Source: Gemmatimonadota bacterium
GTDB taxonomy: Bacteria > Gemmatimonadota > Gemmatimonadetes > Longimicrobiales > RSA9
Length of the DNA stretch: 49,989 nucleotides
Direction of reading: 5' to 3'
Assembly: GCA_039715185.1 (NCBI GenBank)
Contig: JBDLIA010000014.1
Location: 1 to 49,989 of the forward strand
Below are positions 9,842-17,206 of this stretch, piece after piece; positions within the stretch are counted from its first letter, which is position 1, and the number at the start of each line of letters is the position of its first letter. Position numbers and translations under genes: made by a program. The notes below the pieces were generated by a model, which was given only the letters and a program-made list of their open reading frames with translations, had not been told where the DNA came from and did not search any database.

Positions 9842-10969
9842 CTAACTTGAAGGACCGATGTCGTCCAGATCGCGTTTCATCTCGCGCTCAACCGCCTCCA
9901 CAACGCCCGCGGAGATCAGCTCGGCCTCGGCGAGGCCGCGCGCCAGAGCCAGTGTATCGGCGCCCGCGACCGCCGCCGCGCCGCCGGCCGCGATGTCGGC
10001 CAGGCTTCGATCCAGCCCGTCACGCTGGCGTGCGACACGGCGGATGCACACGGCCCGGACTCTTCCGGGACGCTCACGGACCGCAGCCGCGTACACGTCC
10101 GCGTCGTGCTGCCCGCTGTCCCCCATGAGCACGAAACGCAGGCCGGGGTGGGCGTCCAGGATGGCCAGAACGTGGGCGAGCTTGTGCTTCGTGTGATCGG
10201 CCGCGATGAGGTGGTCGCTGGTGAGGCCGTAGTCCTTCAGCAGCAGGGTGCCGCGCGGGATGTGGTTCAGCTCCAGGAATCTGACGAGCAGATCGAACAG
10301 GTTCCAGGGGCTGCTGGACACGTAGAAGAACGGTCGCGAAAGCGACTCCGCGTCGCCCCGGAGGCCGCGGTAGAGGGCGCCGACTCCGGGGAACGCCTGG
10401 CGCGTGTGGGCGTTGCCGAAAAAGGTATGGCGCGCCATGCGCAGAAGGCTCGTCGCCTCCGTGCGCAGCACCGTGTCGTCCAGGTCGCTGATGATCCCGG
10501 CGGCGACGCCGGGCGCGGGCACCTGATACTGTCCAGACGCCCGCGCGCCCGCGCGAAAAGGAGCGGGAGCGGCCAGGACGGATGCCTCCACCCGGCGCCA
10601 AAGGCCGCTTCCGGTGGGCGTGGTCAGGGTGGCTTCGAAGTAGCCCTCATCGTCGCTCTCCACCTCCGCGCTTGCGCCGCCGGAGACGAGCCGGATCCGC
10701 GCCCCTCCTACCTCCGTGCTGTCCAGACGAGCGATGGCTCGCGCCAGGTTGCGCAGCGCCGAGTCGTCGGGACCGGCGGGCCGCAGCGGTCGCGCCTCGA
10801 GGACGCGCCCCCTCAGCACCGTCCGCCGCTCGTTACCGTGACCGCCGTACAAGTGAATGTCCAGCTCGGACGCTCGTCCGCCGGCGCGGCGGACCGCCCC
10901 CCGGAACCCGTCGATGCGGGCTTCGGCCTCCGCGAGCAGGGCGTGGAGGGCGCGACGCACTCCGCTCAC
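9842..10969 (-). CDS. App1-type phosphatase (phosphatidate phosphatase App1 / DUF2183 family)
   Basis: A 375-residue protein with a GTG start. The C-terminal half carries the HAD-like catalytic motif DxDxT (SDLDDTVLRT, Asp162 and Asp164), then FFYVSSSPWNLFDLL and FVLMGDSGQHDADVY, which are diagnostic of the App1 family. Yeast App1 dephosphorylates phosphatidate; the bacterial substrate is not established. The N-terminal half has a beta-rich segment (LYGGHGNERRTVLRGRVLEARPL) typical of bacterial family members. It is divergent from the pilin 1 gene across a 173-base intergenic region. Confidence 0.85.
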   Translation of the reverse strand: MSGVRRALHALLAEAEARIDGFRGAVRRAGGRASELDIHLYGGHGNERRTVLRGRVLEARPLRPAGPDDSALRNLARAIARLDSTEVGGARIRLVSGGASAEVESDDEGYFEATLTTPTGSGLWRRVEASVLAAPAPFRAGARASGQYQVPAPGVAAGIISDLDDTVLRTEATSLLRMARHTFFGNAHTRQAFPGVGALYRGLRGDAESLSRPFFYVSSSPWNLFDLLVRFLELNHIPRGTLLLKDYGLTSDHLIAADHTKHKLAHVLAILDAHPGLRFVLMGDSGQHDADVYAAAVRERPGRVRAVCIRRVARQRDGLDRSLADIAAGGAAAVAGADTLALARGLAEAELISAGVVEAVEREMKRDLDDIGPSS

Positions 10970-10995
10970 GGGGCGCGATCCACGGGAGTCCGGCC

Positions 10996-11014
10996 ACGTC
11001 GCCGGCCGCGACGT
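10996..11014. promoter_or_regulatory. Inverted repeat upstream of the pilin 1 promoter (possible activator site)
   Basis: ACGTCGC and GCGACGT form 7-bp arms around a 5-nt centre, about 50 bases upstream of the -24 element of pilin 1. The position suits an enhancer site for a sigma-54 activator, but dyads of this size arise by chance in GC-rich DNA. Confidence 0.25.
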
Positions 11015-11064
11015 CTTCCTCGCGCCGGCCCGGCGGCGTTCATAGTTTCGCAGGTTCGGTGGCC

Positions 11065-11080
11065 GGGTACGCGCCTTGCA
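11065..11080 (+). promoter_or_regulatory. Sigma-54 promoter for pilin 1
   Basis: GGGTACG-CGCC-TTGCA matches the sigma-54 consensus TGGCACG-N4-TTGCA, with GG (11066-11067) and GC (11078-11079) separated by the required 10 bases. The predicted start near 11091 lies about 50 bases before the pilin ATG. The adjacent PilS/PilR-like genes supply a plausible activator. Confidence 0.7.
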
Positions 11081-11142
11081 TGACCGGCGCCGCGGCTCTC
11101 CCCCGGAATCGCAGTCGCTGGAACCGAGACTGAGGGGGGAGA

Positions 11143-11562
11143 ATGTACGTGCTCGGACGCAGGGGCTTCACGCTCATAGAGCTACTCATCGTCGTCGTGA
11201 TCCTGGGAATCCTGGCGGCGCTGGCCATTCCCAAGTTCACCGGGACCCGGGCGCGGGCGCAGATCACCGCCATGATGGCGGATCTGCGCAACCTATCCAT
11301 CGCCCAGGATATCCACCACGAGGATCCGGACAACGCGTTCACGTACGCGGCGAACGTCGCGGATCTGGCCGACTTCGGCACGTCCGACGGCATCTCCGTC
11401 GCTGTCCTCGAGGCGTCCACCACGGGGTGGAGCGGGCGCGCTACCCACCCCGGCCTTCCGGACCACGAGTGCGTGGTCTACTACGGCGACGCGGCCCCCA
11501 TCTCGACCACCGCCGGAATCGCGCCCTCCGCCGACGGGGTGATCGCCTGCGACCAGTTCTGA
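11143..11562 (+). CDS. Type IV pilin (pilin 1)
   Basis: A 139-residue prepilin. A 7-residue basic leader ending in Gly is followed by FTLIELLIVVVILGILAALAIP, the class III signal and N-terminal helix with Glu5, which prepilin peptidase cuts and methylates. A Ca-rich-looking acidic middle (DPDNAFTYAANVADLADF) and a C-terminal Cys pair (HECVVYYG...IACDQF) suggest a D-region disulfide loop. AGGGGGGAGA immediately upstream is a strong ribosome site. It is led by a sigma-54 promoter and followed by the PilS-like kinase gene. Likely a structural pilin; whether this or pilin 2 is the major subunit cannot be told. Confidence 0.9.
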   Translation: MYVLGRRGFTLIELLIVVVILGILAALAIPKFTGTRARAQITAMMADLRNLSIAQDIHHEDPDNAFTYAANVADLADFGTSDGISVAVLEASTTGWSGRATHPGLPDHECVVYYGDAAPISTTAGIAPSADGVIACDQF

Positions 11563-11581
11563 TCGCCAGGATCGAGGCGAT
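11562..11581 (+). other. Small hairpin after pilin 1
   Basis: ATCGCC (11562-11567) and GGCGAT (11576-11581) flank an 8-nt loop directly after the pilin 1 stop. It has no T tract. It could partly block read-through into pilS or stabilise pilin mRNA. Confidence 0.3.
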
Positions 11582-13264
11582 GTGCCAGGCGCGAATATTG
11601 CAGATTGCAAGCGCTTCGCCGATGTTCGACCCGTCTCCCACTGCACAGAACGGCATTTGATCAATCCGTACGCGCTCTTGCGCTGGGTCTTCCTGGCTCG
11701 AATCGGGGTGGCGGCTGGAATCTTCCTGGCGATCCTGATCGTCTGGCAGAACGCCGCCCCCGCGGATACGCTGGTCGCGACGCTGCTCTTTCTCATGGCC
11801 GCCGCGGTCACCGGCGCCGGCGTCTGGCACGCCCTGGTTCGTGCCGCTCCGCTGGGCAGGAACTTTCTCTACGGGCAGGTGCTCTTCGACGTCTTCATGG
11901 TCGCCGGCATCGTGCACATCACCGGCGGTCCGGACAGCAGCTTCGCGCCCCTGTTCATCCTGGTGATCGCCACCGGTTCGGTGCTGCTGCCCATCCCGGG
12001 CGGCATCCTGATCGGAGCGCTGGCGAGCTTGTTGTATTTCACCGACATCCTGTGGTGGTACACGGCCGCCCCGCCGGCGGGAGCGTTGCTCCAAATAGCG
12101 CTCTTCGCGGTGATGGCCCTGGCGACGGGCTTTCTCGGAGACCGACTGCGGCGGACAGGACGCACGCTGTCGATGGTCCAGTCGGAGCTGCGCCAGTTGC
12201 GACTGGAGACCGATGAGATCATGGGCGAGGTCGACACCGGCGTGTTCACGCTGGACGGGCACGGACGACTCGCATACGCCAACCCCGCCGCCGAAGCCAT
12301 GCTGGACATCAGGGCGGCGGAATGGCTGAACGAGCCGGTCATCGATCTGCTCGACGCTCGCGTCGACGGGCTCGGCGGTGCCCTGCGTCGCTCGACCAAG
12401 CGGGGCGCTCCGGTGCGCTGGTTCGAGGCGCGGTCCCGGCGAGGCACCTGGCTCGGCGTGCGCACGACTACTGTGGAGCGGGATGGCGAGCCCTGGATCA
12501 CCGCCGTGCTGCAGGACATCAGCGACGGCAAGCGGGCCGAAGAGCTTCACGTGCGCGCGGAGCGCCTGGGCGCGGTCGCGGCGCTGTCGGCGTCGATGGC
12601 CCACGAGATCAAGAATCCGCTGGCGTCCATCCGAAGCGCGGTGGAACAGCTGACGGGCGACGGCCTCGCGGCCGCCGACCGCGGGACCTTGCGAACCCTC
12701 GTCCTGGACGAGTCCGATCGGCTGAGTCGCCTGCTTTCGCAGTTCATCGAATACAGTCGCGTCGAGGTCCGCGAGCGCGTGGAGGTGGAAATGGGGCGCC
12801 TGTGCGCAGAGGCGATCGAGTTGAGTCGCAGCCACCCCGCGTCCGAATCGGTCGAGCACGAACTGCGCGGCTCCGACCAGCCGCTGCCGGTGCTCGGCGA
12901 CGTCGACCTCCTGCACCGCGCCGTATTCAACCTGATCCTGAACGCTTTCCAGTACGCCGGATCCGGCGGGCGCGTCCGCATCGCCGCGCGGCGCGCCGAG
13001 TCCGCCGAGATACCGCCGGGCTTCGAGTTGGAAGAGGCGGTGCGTGTCACCGTCGAGGACTCCGGGCCCGGCATCTCGCACGACGAGCTGCACAGGGTGT
13101 TCGACCCCTTCTACACGAGGCGTGAGGGTGGTTCGGGACTGGGCCTGGCCGTCGTGTATCGCGCGGTGGAAGCGCACGACGGGATGATTCTGGTGGGACG
13201 AAGCGAACTGGGTGGGGCGGAGTTCTCCGTCTTCCTGCCGACTACGGACGGGAGCGAAGCGTGA
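11582..13264 (+). CDS. pilS: PilS-like membrane sensor histidine kinase
   Basis: A 560-residue kinase if it starts at the GTG at 11582 (GAGG 4 bases upstream). A TTG at 11657 would give MINPYALLRWVFLARIGVA, closer to usual PilS starts, and would fall after the sigma-54 element inside this frame. About six hydrophobic helices occupy residues 32-190, a PAS domain roughly 208-320 (TGVFTLDGHGRLAYANPAAEAML), then HisKA with His341 (SMAHEIKNPL) and HATPase (NLILNAFQYA; VEDSGPGIS; GGSGLGLAVV). In proteobacteria PilS senses pilin in the membrane and phosphorylates PilR. The stop overlaps the start of the PilR-like gene, so the two are coupled. Confidence 0.88.
   Translation: MPGANIADCKRFADVRPVSHCTERHLINPYALLRWVFLARIGVAAGIFLAILIVWQNAAPADTLVATLLFLMAAAVTGAGVWHALVRAAPLGRNFLYGQVLFDVFMVAGIVHITGGPDSSFAPLFILVIATGSVLLPIPGGILIGALASLLYFTDILWWYTAAPPAGALLQIALFAVMALATGFLGDRLRRTGRTLSMVQSELRQLRLETDEIMGEVDTGVFTLDGHGRLAYANPAAEAMLDIRAAEWLNEPVIDLLDARVDGLGGALRRSTKRGAPVRWFEARSRRGTWLGVRTTTVERDGEPWITAVLQDISDGKRAEELHVRAERLGAVAALSASMAHEIKNPLASIRSAVEQLTGDGLAAADRGTLRTLVLDESDRLSRLLSQFIEYSRVEVRERVEVEMGRLCAEAIELSRSHPASESVEHELRGSDQPLPVLGDVDLLHRAVFNLILNAFQYAGSGGRVRIAARRAESAEIPPGFELEEAVRVTVEDSGPGISHDELHRVFDPFYTRREGGSGLGLAVVYRAVEAHDGMILVGRSELGGAEFSVFLPTTDGSEA
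11587..11602 (+). promoter_or_regulatory. Sigma-54 promoter candidate at the start of pilS
   Basis: AGGCGCG-AATA-TTGCA fits TGGCACG-N4-TTGCA with two mismatches, and GG (11588-11589) to GC (11600-11601) spacing is exactly 10. It lies within the longest reading of pilS. If active, the kinase must start downstream, for example at the TTG at 11657. Confidence 0.5.
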
Positions 13265-14622
13265 AGCCGAAGATTCTGGTCGTCGACGACGAATCGTCGA
13301 TCCTGAACACGCTGCAGATACTGCTCAAGGGAGAGGGCTTCGAGGTGCATACCGCGTCGACCGCCGGCGCCGCCCTGGAGCTGCTGGATGACCTGACTCC
13401 GGACCTCGTGCTCAGCGACATACGCATGCCGGGCAAGTCGGGGCTCGAACTGCTGGACGACGTTCGGAACCGCGACGCTGAGATGCCGGTGGTCCTGATG
13501 ACCGCCCAGGCGTCCCTGCAATCGGCCGTCCAAGCGGTCAACCAGGGGGCCTTCTACTACCTGCAAAAGCCGTTCAGCAACGACGAGCTGGTGGCGCTCT
13601 GCAGGCGCGCCGTCGAGACCCGGGAGCTGAAGCGCGAGAACACCGCCCTCAAGAAGGAAATCCGGCGTCGCGACGGCAGGGCGGCCGAGCGTCCCGTGGG
13701 CAAGAACCGGACGTTCGCCGAGGTGTTGAAGCTCTCCGAAACGGTGGCGCCCACCGACTCGACCGTGTTGATCACCGGGGAGAGCGGAACGGGGAAGGAA
13801 ATCATCGCTCGGTACGTGCACGCTCTGTCGGATCGCGCCGAGGGGCCCTTCGTGTCCGTGAACTGCGCGGCGCTGCCGGAGAATCTCCTGGAGTCGGAGC
13901 TCTTCGGGCACGTGAAGGGGTCTTTCACCGGGGCGGTGCGGGACAAGGACGGACTGCTGGTTGCAGCCAAAGGGGGCACCTTCTTCCTGGACGAGATCGG
14001 TGAGATGTCGCCGCAGCTTCAGGTGAAGCTCCTGCGCGCGCTCCAGGAACGTGAGGTGGTACCCGTGGGCGCGACGGCGCCGCTGGACATCGACGTCCGC
14101 ATCATCGCCGCCACGAACCGCGATCTGGAGCAGGAAATCCGCTCGGGCGGGTTCCGCAGCGACCTCTACTACCGTCTGAACGTGATCTCCATGCACCTCC
14201 CGTCCCTGCGCGATCGACGCGACGATATCCCGTTGCTCGTGGAGCACTTCCTGAAGGAGATGGGCGAGGGGGCCGAAACGGCGCCCGCCCGCGTGACCGA
14301 GCGCGGTCTGGATTTGCTGGCGGCCTACGACTGGCCGGGCAACGTGCGAGAACTGGAAAACGCCCTGGAGCGCGCCTTCGTCCTGACCAGGGGCGATGCG
14401 ATCGATGCCGGCGCGCTGCCCGATCGTATCCAGACGCCCCCGGCGGCACCTATTGTCTCCGAGAAGCCGGCTGCCAACCCGACCCTGGAAACGATAGAAA
14501 AGGCCTATATCCTCTGGGTGCTGCAGGCCGAAGACGGCAACAAGGCCAAGGCCGCGGAAGTGCTCGGTATCGATCCCTCGACGCTCTATCGGAAGCTCAA
14601 TCGCTACGGCATGGACAGCTGA
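13261..14622 (+). CDS. pilR: PilR-like sigma-54 response regulator
   Basis: A 453-residue NtrC-family regulator overlapping the pilS stop by 4 bases. Receiver domain at 1-120 with phospho-acceptor Asp53 (LVLSDIRMPG) and Lys in LQKPF. AAA+ domain from about 140 with Walker A (TGESGTGKE) and Walker B (FFLDEIGE), and C-terminal Fis-type helix-turn-helix (NKAKAAEVLGIDPSTLYRKL). The sigma-54 contact loop is GSFTGA (Gly220-Ser221) instead of the usual GAFTGA. It would activate sigma-54 RNA polymerase at the pilin promoters found on both sides. Confidence 0.9.
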   Translation: MKPKILVVDDESSILNTLQILLKGEGFEVHTASTAGAALELLDDLTPDLVLSDIRMPGKSGLELLDDVRNRDAEMPVVLMTAQASLQSAVQAVNQGAFYYLQKPFSNDELVALCRRAVETRELKRENTALKKEIRRRDGRAAERPVGKNRTFAEVLKLSETVAPTDSTVLITGESGTGKEIIARYVHALSDRAEGPFVSVNCAALPENLLESELFGHVKGSFTGAVRDKDGLLVAAKGGTFFLDEIGEMSPQLQVKLLRALQEREVVPVGATAPLDIDVRIIAATNRDLEQEIRSGGFRSDLYYRLNVISMHLPSLRDRRDDIPLLVEHFLKEMGEGAETAPARVTERGLDLLAAYDWPGNVRELENALERAFVLTRGDAIDAGALPDRIQTPPAAPIVSEKPAANPTLETIEKAYILWVLQAEDGNKAKAAEVLGIDPSTLYRKLNRYGMDS

Positions 14623-14636
14623 AGAAATGTGCGCCG

Positions 14637-14663
14637 GCAATGTGCGAGGCGATTGCACATTGC
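14637..14663. promoter_or_regulatory. Perfect 9-bp inverted repeat upstream of pilin 2 (candidate activator site)
   Basis: GCAATGTGC (14637-14645) and GCACATTGC (14655-14663) are exact reverse complements around a 9-nt centre. It lies about 95 bases upstream of the -24 element of pilin 2, the usual distance for an NtrC-type enhancer site. It also sits 15 bases after the pilR stop, but no T tract follows, which argues against a terminator. Confidence 0.5.
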
Positions 14664-14756
14664 GAGAAAACAGGTGCGGTTTCAGCTACCGTCGGCGCGC
14701 TGTGGAAAACTCGTAATTGACTGTCGTTTAAGCACTTCATAACCTAAGCGCCACCA

Positions 14757-14772
14757 GGGAACGGGGCTTGCC
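14757..14772 (+). promoter_or_regulatory. Sigma-54 promoter for pilin 2
   Basis: GGGAACG-GGGC-TTGCC matches TGGCACG-N4-TTGCA, with GG (14758-14759) and GC (14770-14771) 10 bases apart. Transcription would begin near 14783, about 40 bases before the pilin 2 ATG. Confidence 0.65.
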
Positions 14773-14824
14773 CTTCCGCTTGTCGTCCGTTTTCGTACCA
14801 ATACACAACAGTGAGGATCGTGCA

Positions 14825-15280
14825 ATGTCGCTCACGGACCGGAAGGGCTTCACCCTGATCGAGCTGCTCATCGTAGTCGTGATCATCGGCATCCTGGCCG
14901 CGATCGCGATTCCGAAGTTCAGCGCGACTCGCGAGAAGGCGTATGTGGCCAGCATGAAGGCCGACCTGCGCAACCTCGCCACCGCCGAGGACCTGTTCTA
15001 TGCGTCTGACAACGACGCCGACGGGACCCCGGATTACACCTACACCGCTCTGACCGCTGACCTGGACGACTTCGCTTTGAGCGAGGGCGTGGTCATCGCG
15101 ATCAACGGCGCCGACCAGCAGGGCTGGAACGCGACATCGACGCACGGCGCGCTGGGCACCGGCGAAGGCTGCGTGGTCTACTACGGTTCGGGTCCCAATG
15201 GCGACGCCTCTGGCGTGATGACTCCGGTGGACGGCACTGCGCCGGCCGGCTCGGGCTCGATCGTCTGCGACAACGTCTAA
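14825..15280 (+). CDS. Type IV pilin (pilin 2)
   Basis: A 151-residue prepilin from the ATG at 14825, preceded by GAGGATC; the frame is open upstream to a TTG at 14768, but that would overlap the promoter. Leader MSLTDRKG, cleavage before FTLIELLIVVVIIGILAAIAIP, Glu5 present. The globular part resembles pilin 1 (ADLRNLATAEDLFYASDNDADG; LTADLDDFALSEGVVIAI) and again has a C-terminal Cys pair (GEGCVVYYG...IVCDNV). The best terminator in the window follows, and a sigma-54 promoter precedes, so it is a single-gene transcript. That layout is common for a highly expressed major pilin. Confidence 0.92.
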   Translation: MSLTDRKGFTLIELLIVVVIIGILAAIAIPKFSATREKAYVASMKADLRNLATAEDLFYASDNDADGTPDYTYTALTADLDDFALSEGVVIAINGADQQGWNATSTHGALGTGEGCVVYYGSGPNGDASGVMTPVDGTAPAGSGSIVCDNV

Positions 15281-15309
15281 GGTCTGACGAAGTTCGCACG
15301 ACCTCGCTG

Positions 15310-15343
15310 GCGCGGGGCGGGAGAAATCCCGCTCCGCGCTTTC
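15310..15343 (+). terminator. Terminator hairpin after pilin 2
   Basis: A 13-bp stem (15310-15322 with 15327-15339, one G-T pair) closes a GAAA loop and is followed by TTTC. It lies 30 bases after the pilin 2 stop. Confidence 0.75.
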
Positions 15344-15450
15344 GCGCATCTGGGCCCGGCGCCGACACCCCCGATCGCTTTCCCATCCTTGGTCCTTGCC
15401 CCATCTTCGGCTCGACCAACGATTCCCCCACAGACCTGGAATGACACGCC

Positions 15451-15864
15451 ATGATGGCTTTCTCCGGCGAGGAGTCAGCCTCGTGCCCGGCCCCGACCGG
15501 GTACTCGCTGATCGAGCTGCTCACCGTGATCGTCGTGTTGGCCGTGCTGGCCGCGATCGCGATTCCGCGGCTGTGGGGAGCGGGCGAAGAGGCGCTGCGA
15601 TCCACGGTCCGGCACGACCTGCGCAATCTCGCCGTCCAGCAGGAGATACATTTCAACGAAGCGAACCAGTACGCGGCCGACCTCGCGACGTTGGAAGTGA
15701 TCCCCAGCGACGGCGTGACCCTCGCGATCCTGGAGGCCACGGGAAGCGGCTGGTCATCGACGGCCAGGCACCCTCGGTTGGCGCCGTCGGGGTGCGCGGT
15801 CTTCTTCGGCGACGCCGCGGCGGTGCCGCCCGCGACCGTGGCCGGACAGCCGGCTTGCGACTGA
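15451..15864 (+). CDS. Type IV pilin-like protein (pilin 3)
   Basis: A 137-residue prepilin with a longer 17-residue leader ending PAPTG, cleaved before YSLIELLTVIVVLAVLAAIAIP; Tyr replaces Phe at position 1 and Glu5 is kept. The globular part follows the same plan as pilins 1 and 2 (HDLRNLAVQQEIHFNEANQYA; GVTLAILEATGSGW; SGCAVFFG...PACD) but is shorter. No sigma-54 element was found upstream, and it lies after the pilin 2 terminator. It is followed closely by the second kinase gene, so it may be co-transcribed with it. Confidence 0.85.
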   Translation: MMAFSGEESASCPAPTGYSLIELLTVIVVLAVLAAIAIPRLWGAGEEALRSTVRHDLRNLAVQQEIHFNEANQYAADLATLEVIPSDGVTLAILEATGSGWSSTARHPRLAPSGCAVFFGDAAAVPPATVAGQPACD

Positions 15865-15904
15865 CCGGTTGTCCCCGGGCGGGCCAACGTGGCATCCTCC
15901 GCTG

Positions 15905-17206
15905 GTGAACCCTCGACGATCTCTTCGCCAGGAACTGATCACCGCGTTCACGCTCGTGTTCGCGGGGGCGCTGCTCGTGGCGGTTGTGGGCGTGCGGCTG
16001 ATCTCCACCGCGACGAGCGATCCGAACGTGGCGCTGACCTACGTGGTCGCATTGATCGTGGCCGACCTGATAATCTTTTTGATGTTCGGCCGGAGGCTCA
16101 TCCGCGAGCGGGTTCTGGAGCCGATCGACGAAGTGGTAGGGGGCGTGGAGGCGATCGCGGGTGGGACCTACGAAGAGCGTGTGCCGACCGACGGGCCCGA
16201 GGAACTATCGCGGCTTGCCGGTTCCGTGAACGAGATGGCCGAGCGCCTCATCAGCCACCAGATGGACCTGGCCGAGAATGTCCGCTCCCTGGAGGACACC
16301 AACCGCGAGTTGACCATGGCGCGCAACGAGCTCATCCAGTCGGAGAAGATGGCGTCGGTCGGTCGATTGTCGGCCGGCATCGCGCACGAGGTCGGCAATC
16401 CGCTGGGCGCCATCATGGGATACCTGGGAGTCGTCAGGAAGCGTAGCGACGCCGAGACGCGGCAGCTTCTCGAGTCCGCCGAGGGCGAAGCTCGCCGCAT
16501 CGACCGGATCATGCGGGGACTCCTCGACTACGGCAGGCCTCGCGAAGTCACCCCCCAGACCCTGGACGTGCGTCCCGTGGTCGCCGACGCTGTCGACCTG
16601 ATCCGCGCCCAGGGCAAGTTCGAGGATATCGATGTGGAGACCGTGCTCGCCGACGATGCTCCCGCCGTGCGGGCTGATCCCTACCGGCTCCAGCAGGTGC
16701 TCGTGAACCTGCTCCTGAACGCGGTGCACGCGCTGCAGGCGCGCCCCCGGAGGTCGCTGCGCGTGGTGGTGGAAGAGGAGGTTCTGGCGCATCCCGAGCA
16801 CAAGCCCTTTCGCAGGCACGATGACCTGCCGGGGATCGACTACTCTCACAGGCGGCGGTTCCACGAGCGTCCCAGGGTGCCCGCGGAAAGGGACTTTCCG
16901 GAGGACAGGGTCGTGCGCATAGACGTGGAGGACACCGGATCCGGGATTGCCCCGGAGCTCGTCGACACCATCTTCGAGCCGTTCACGACGACCAAGGAGC
17001 CGGGCGAGGGCACGGGCCTCGGGCTGGCGGTCGCGGCGCGGCTGATCGATGCGATGGAGGGCACCATCCGGGTGCACAGCACGCTCGGCGAGGGTACGCG
17101 GTTTACGATCCTGTTGCCGGAAGCGTTGGACAGCGACGAGGGCGGCATGACCGCCGCCGATGACGACGAGGCGCGCGCCGCGCGTGTGGAGGGGGAGCGA
17201 TCGTGA
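15905..17206 (+). CDS. Membrane sensor histidine kinase (HAMP type), partner of the next gene
   Basis: A 433-residue kinase from the GTG at 15905; a TTG at 15869 is also open but adds a Pro-rich stretch. Two transmembrane helices (LITAFTLVFAGALLVAVVGV; LTYVVALIVADLIIFLMFG) flank almost no periplasmic loop. A HAMP domain follows (LEPIDEVVGGVEAIAGGTYE), then HisKA with His161 (GIAHEVGNPLGA) and HATPase (NLLLNAVHAL; VEDTGSGIA; GTGLGLAVAA). An Arg/His-rich insert of about 40 residues sits between the N and G1 boxes. Its stop overlaps the start of the sigma-54 regulator gene (GTGA). Confidence 0.88.
   Translation: MNPRRSLRQELITAFTLVFAGALLVAVVGVRLISTATSDPNVALTYVVALIVADLIIFLMFGRRLIRERVLEPIDEVVGGVEAIAGGTYEERVPTDGPEELSRLAGSVNEMAERLISHQMDLAENVRSLEDTNRELTMARNELIQSEKMASVGRLSAGIAHEVGNPLGAIMGYLGVVRKRSDAETRQLLESAEGEARRIDRIMRGLLDYGRPREVTPQTLDVRPVVADAVDLIRAQGKFEDIDVETVLADDAPAVRADPYRLQQVLVNLLLNAVHALQARPRRSLRVVVEEEVLAHPEHKPFRRHDDLPGIDYSHRRRFHERPRVPAERDFPEDRVVRIDVEDTGSGIAPELVDTIFEPFTTTKEPGEGTGLGLAVAARLIDAMEGTIRVHSTLGEGTRFTILLPEALDSDEGGMTAADDDEARAARVEGERS

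Noticed and set aside
15281-15450. Sigma-54 promoter for pilin 3
   Set aside because: TTGC occurs once in the right area, but no GG lies at the required 10-base distance.
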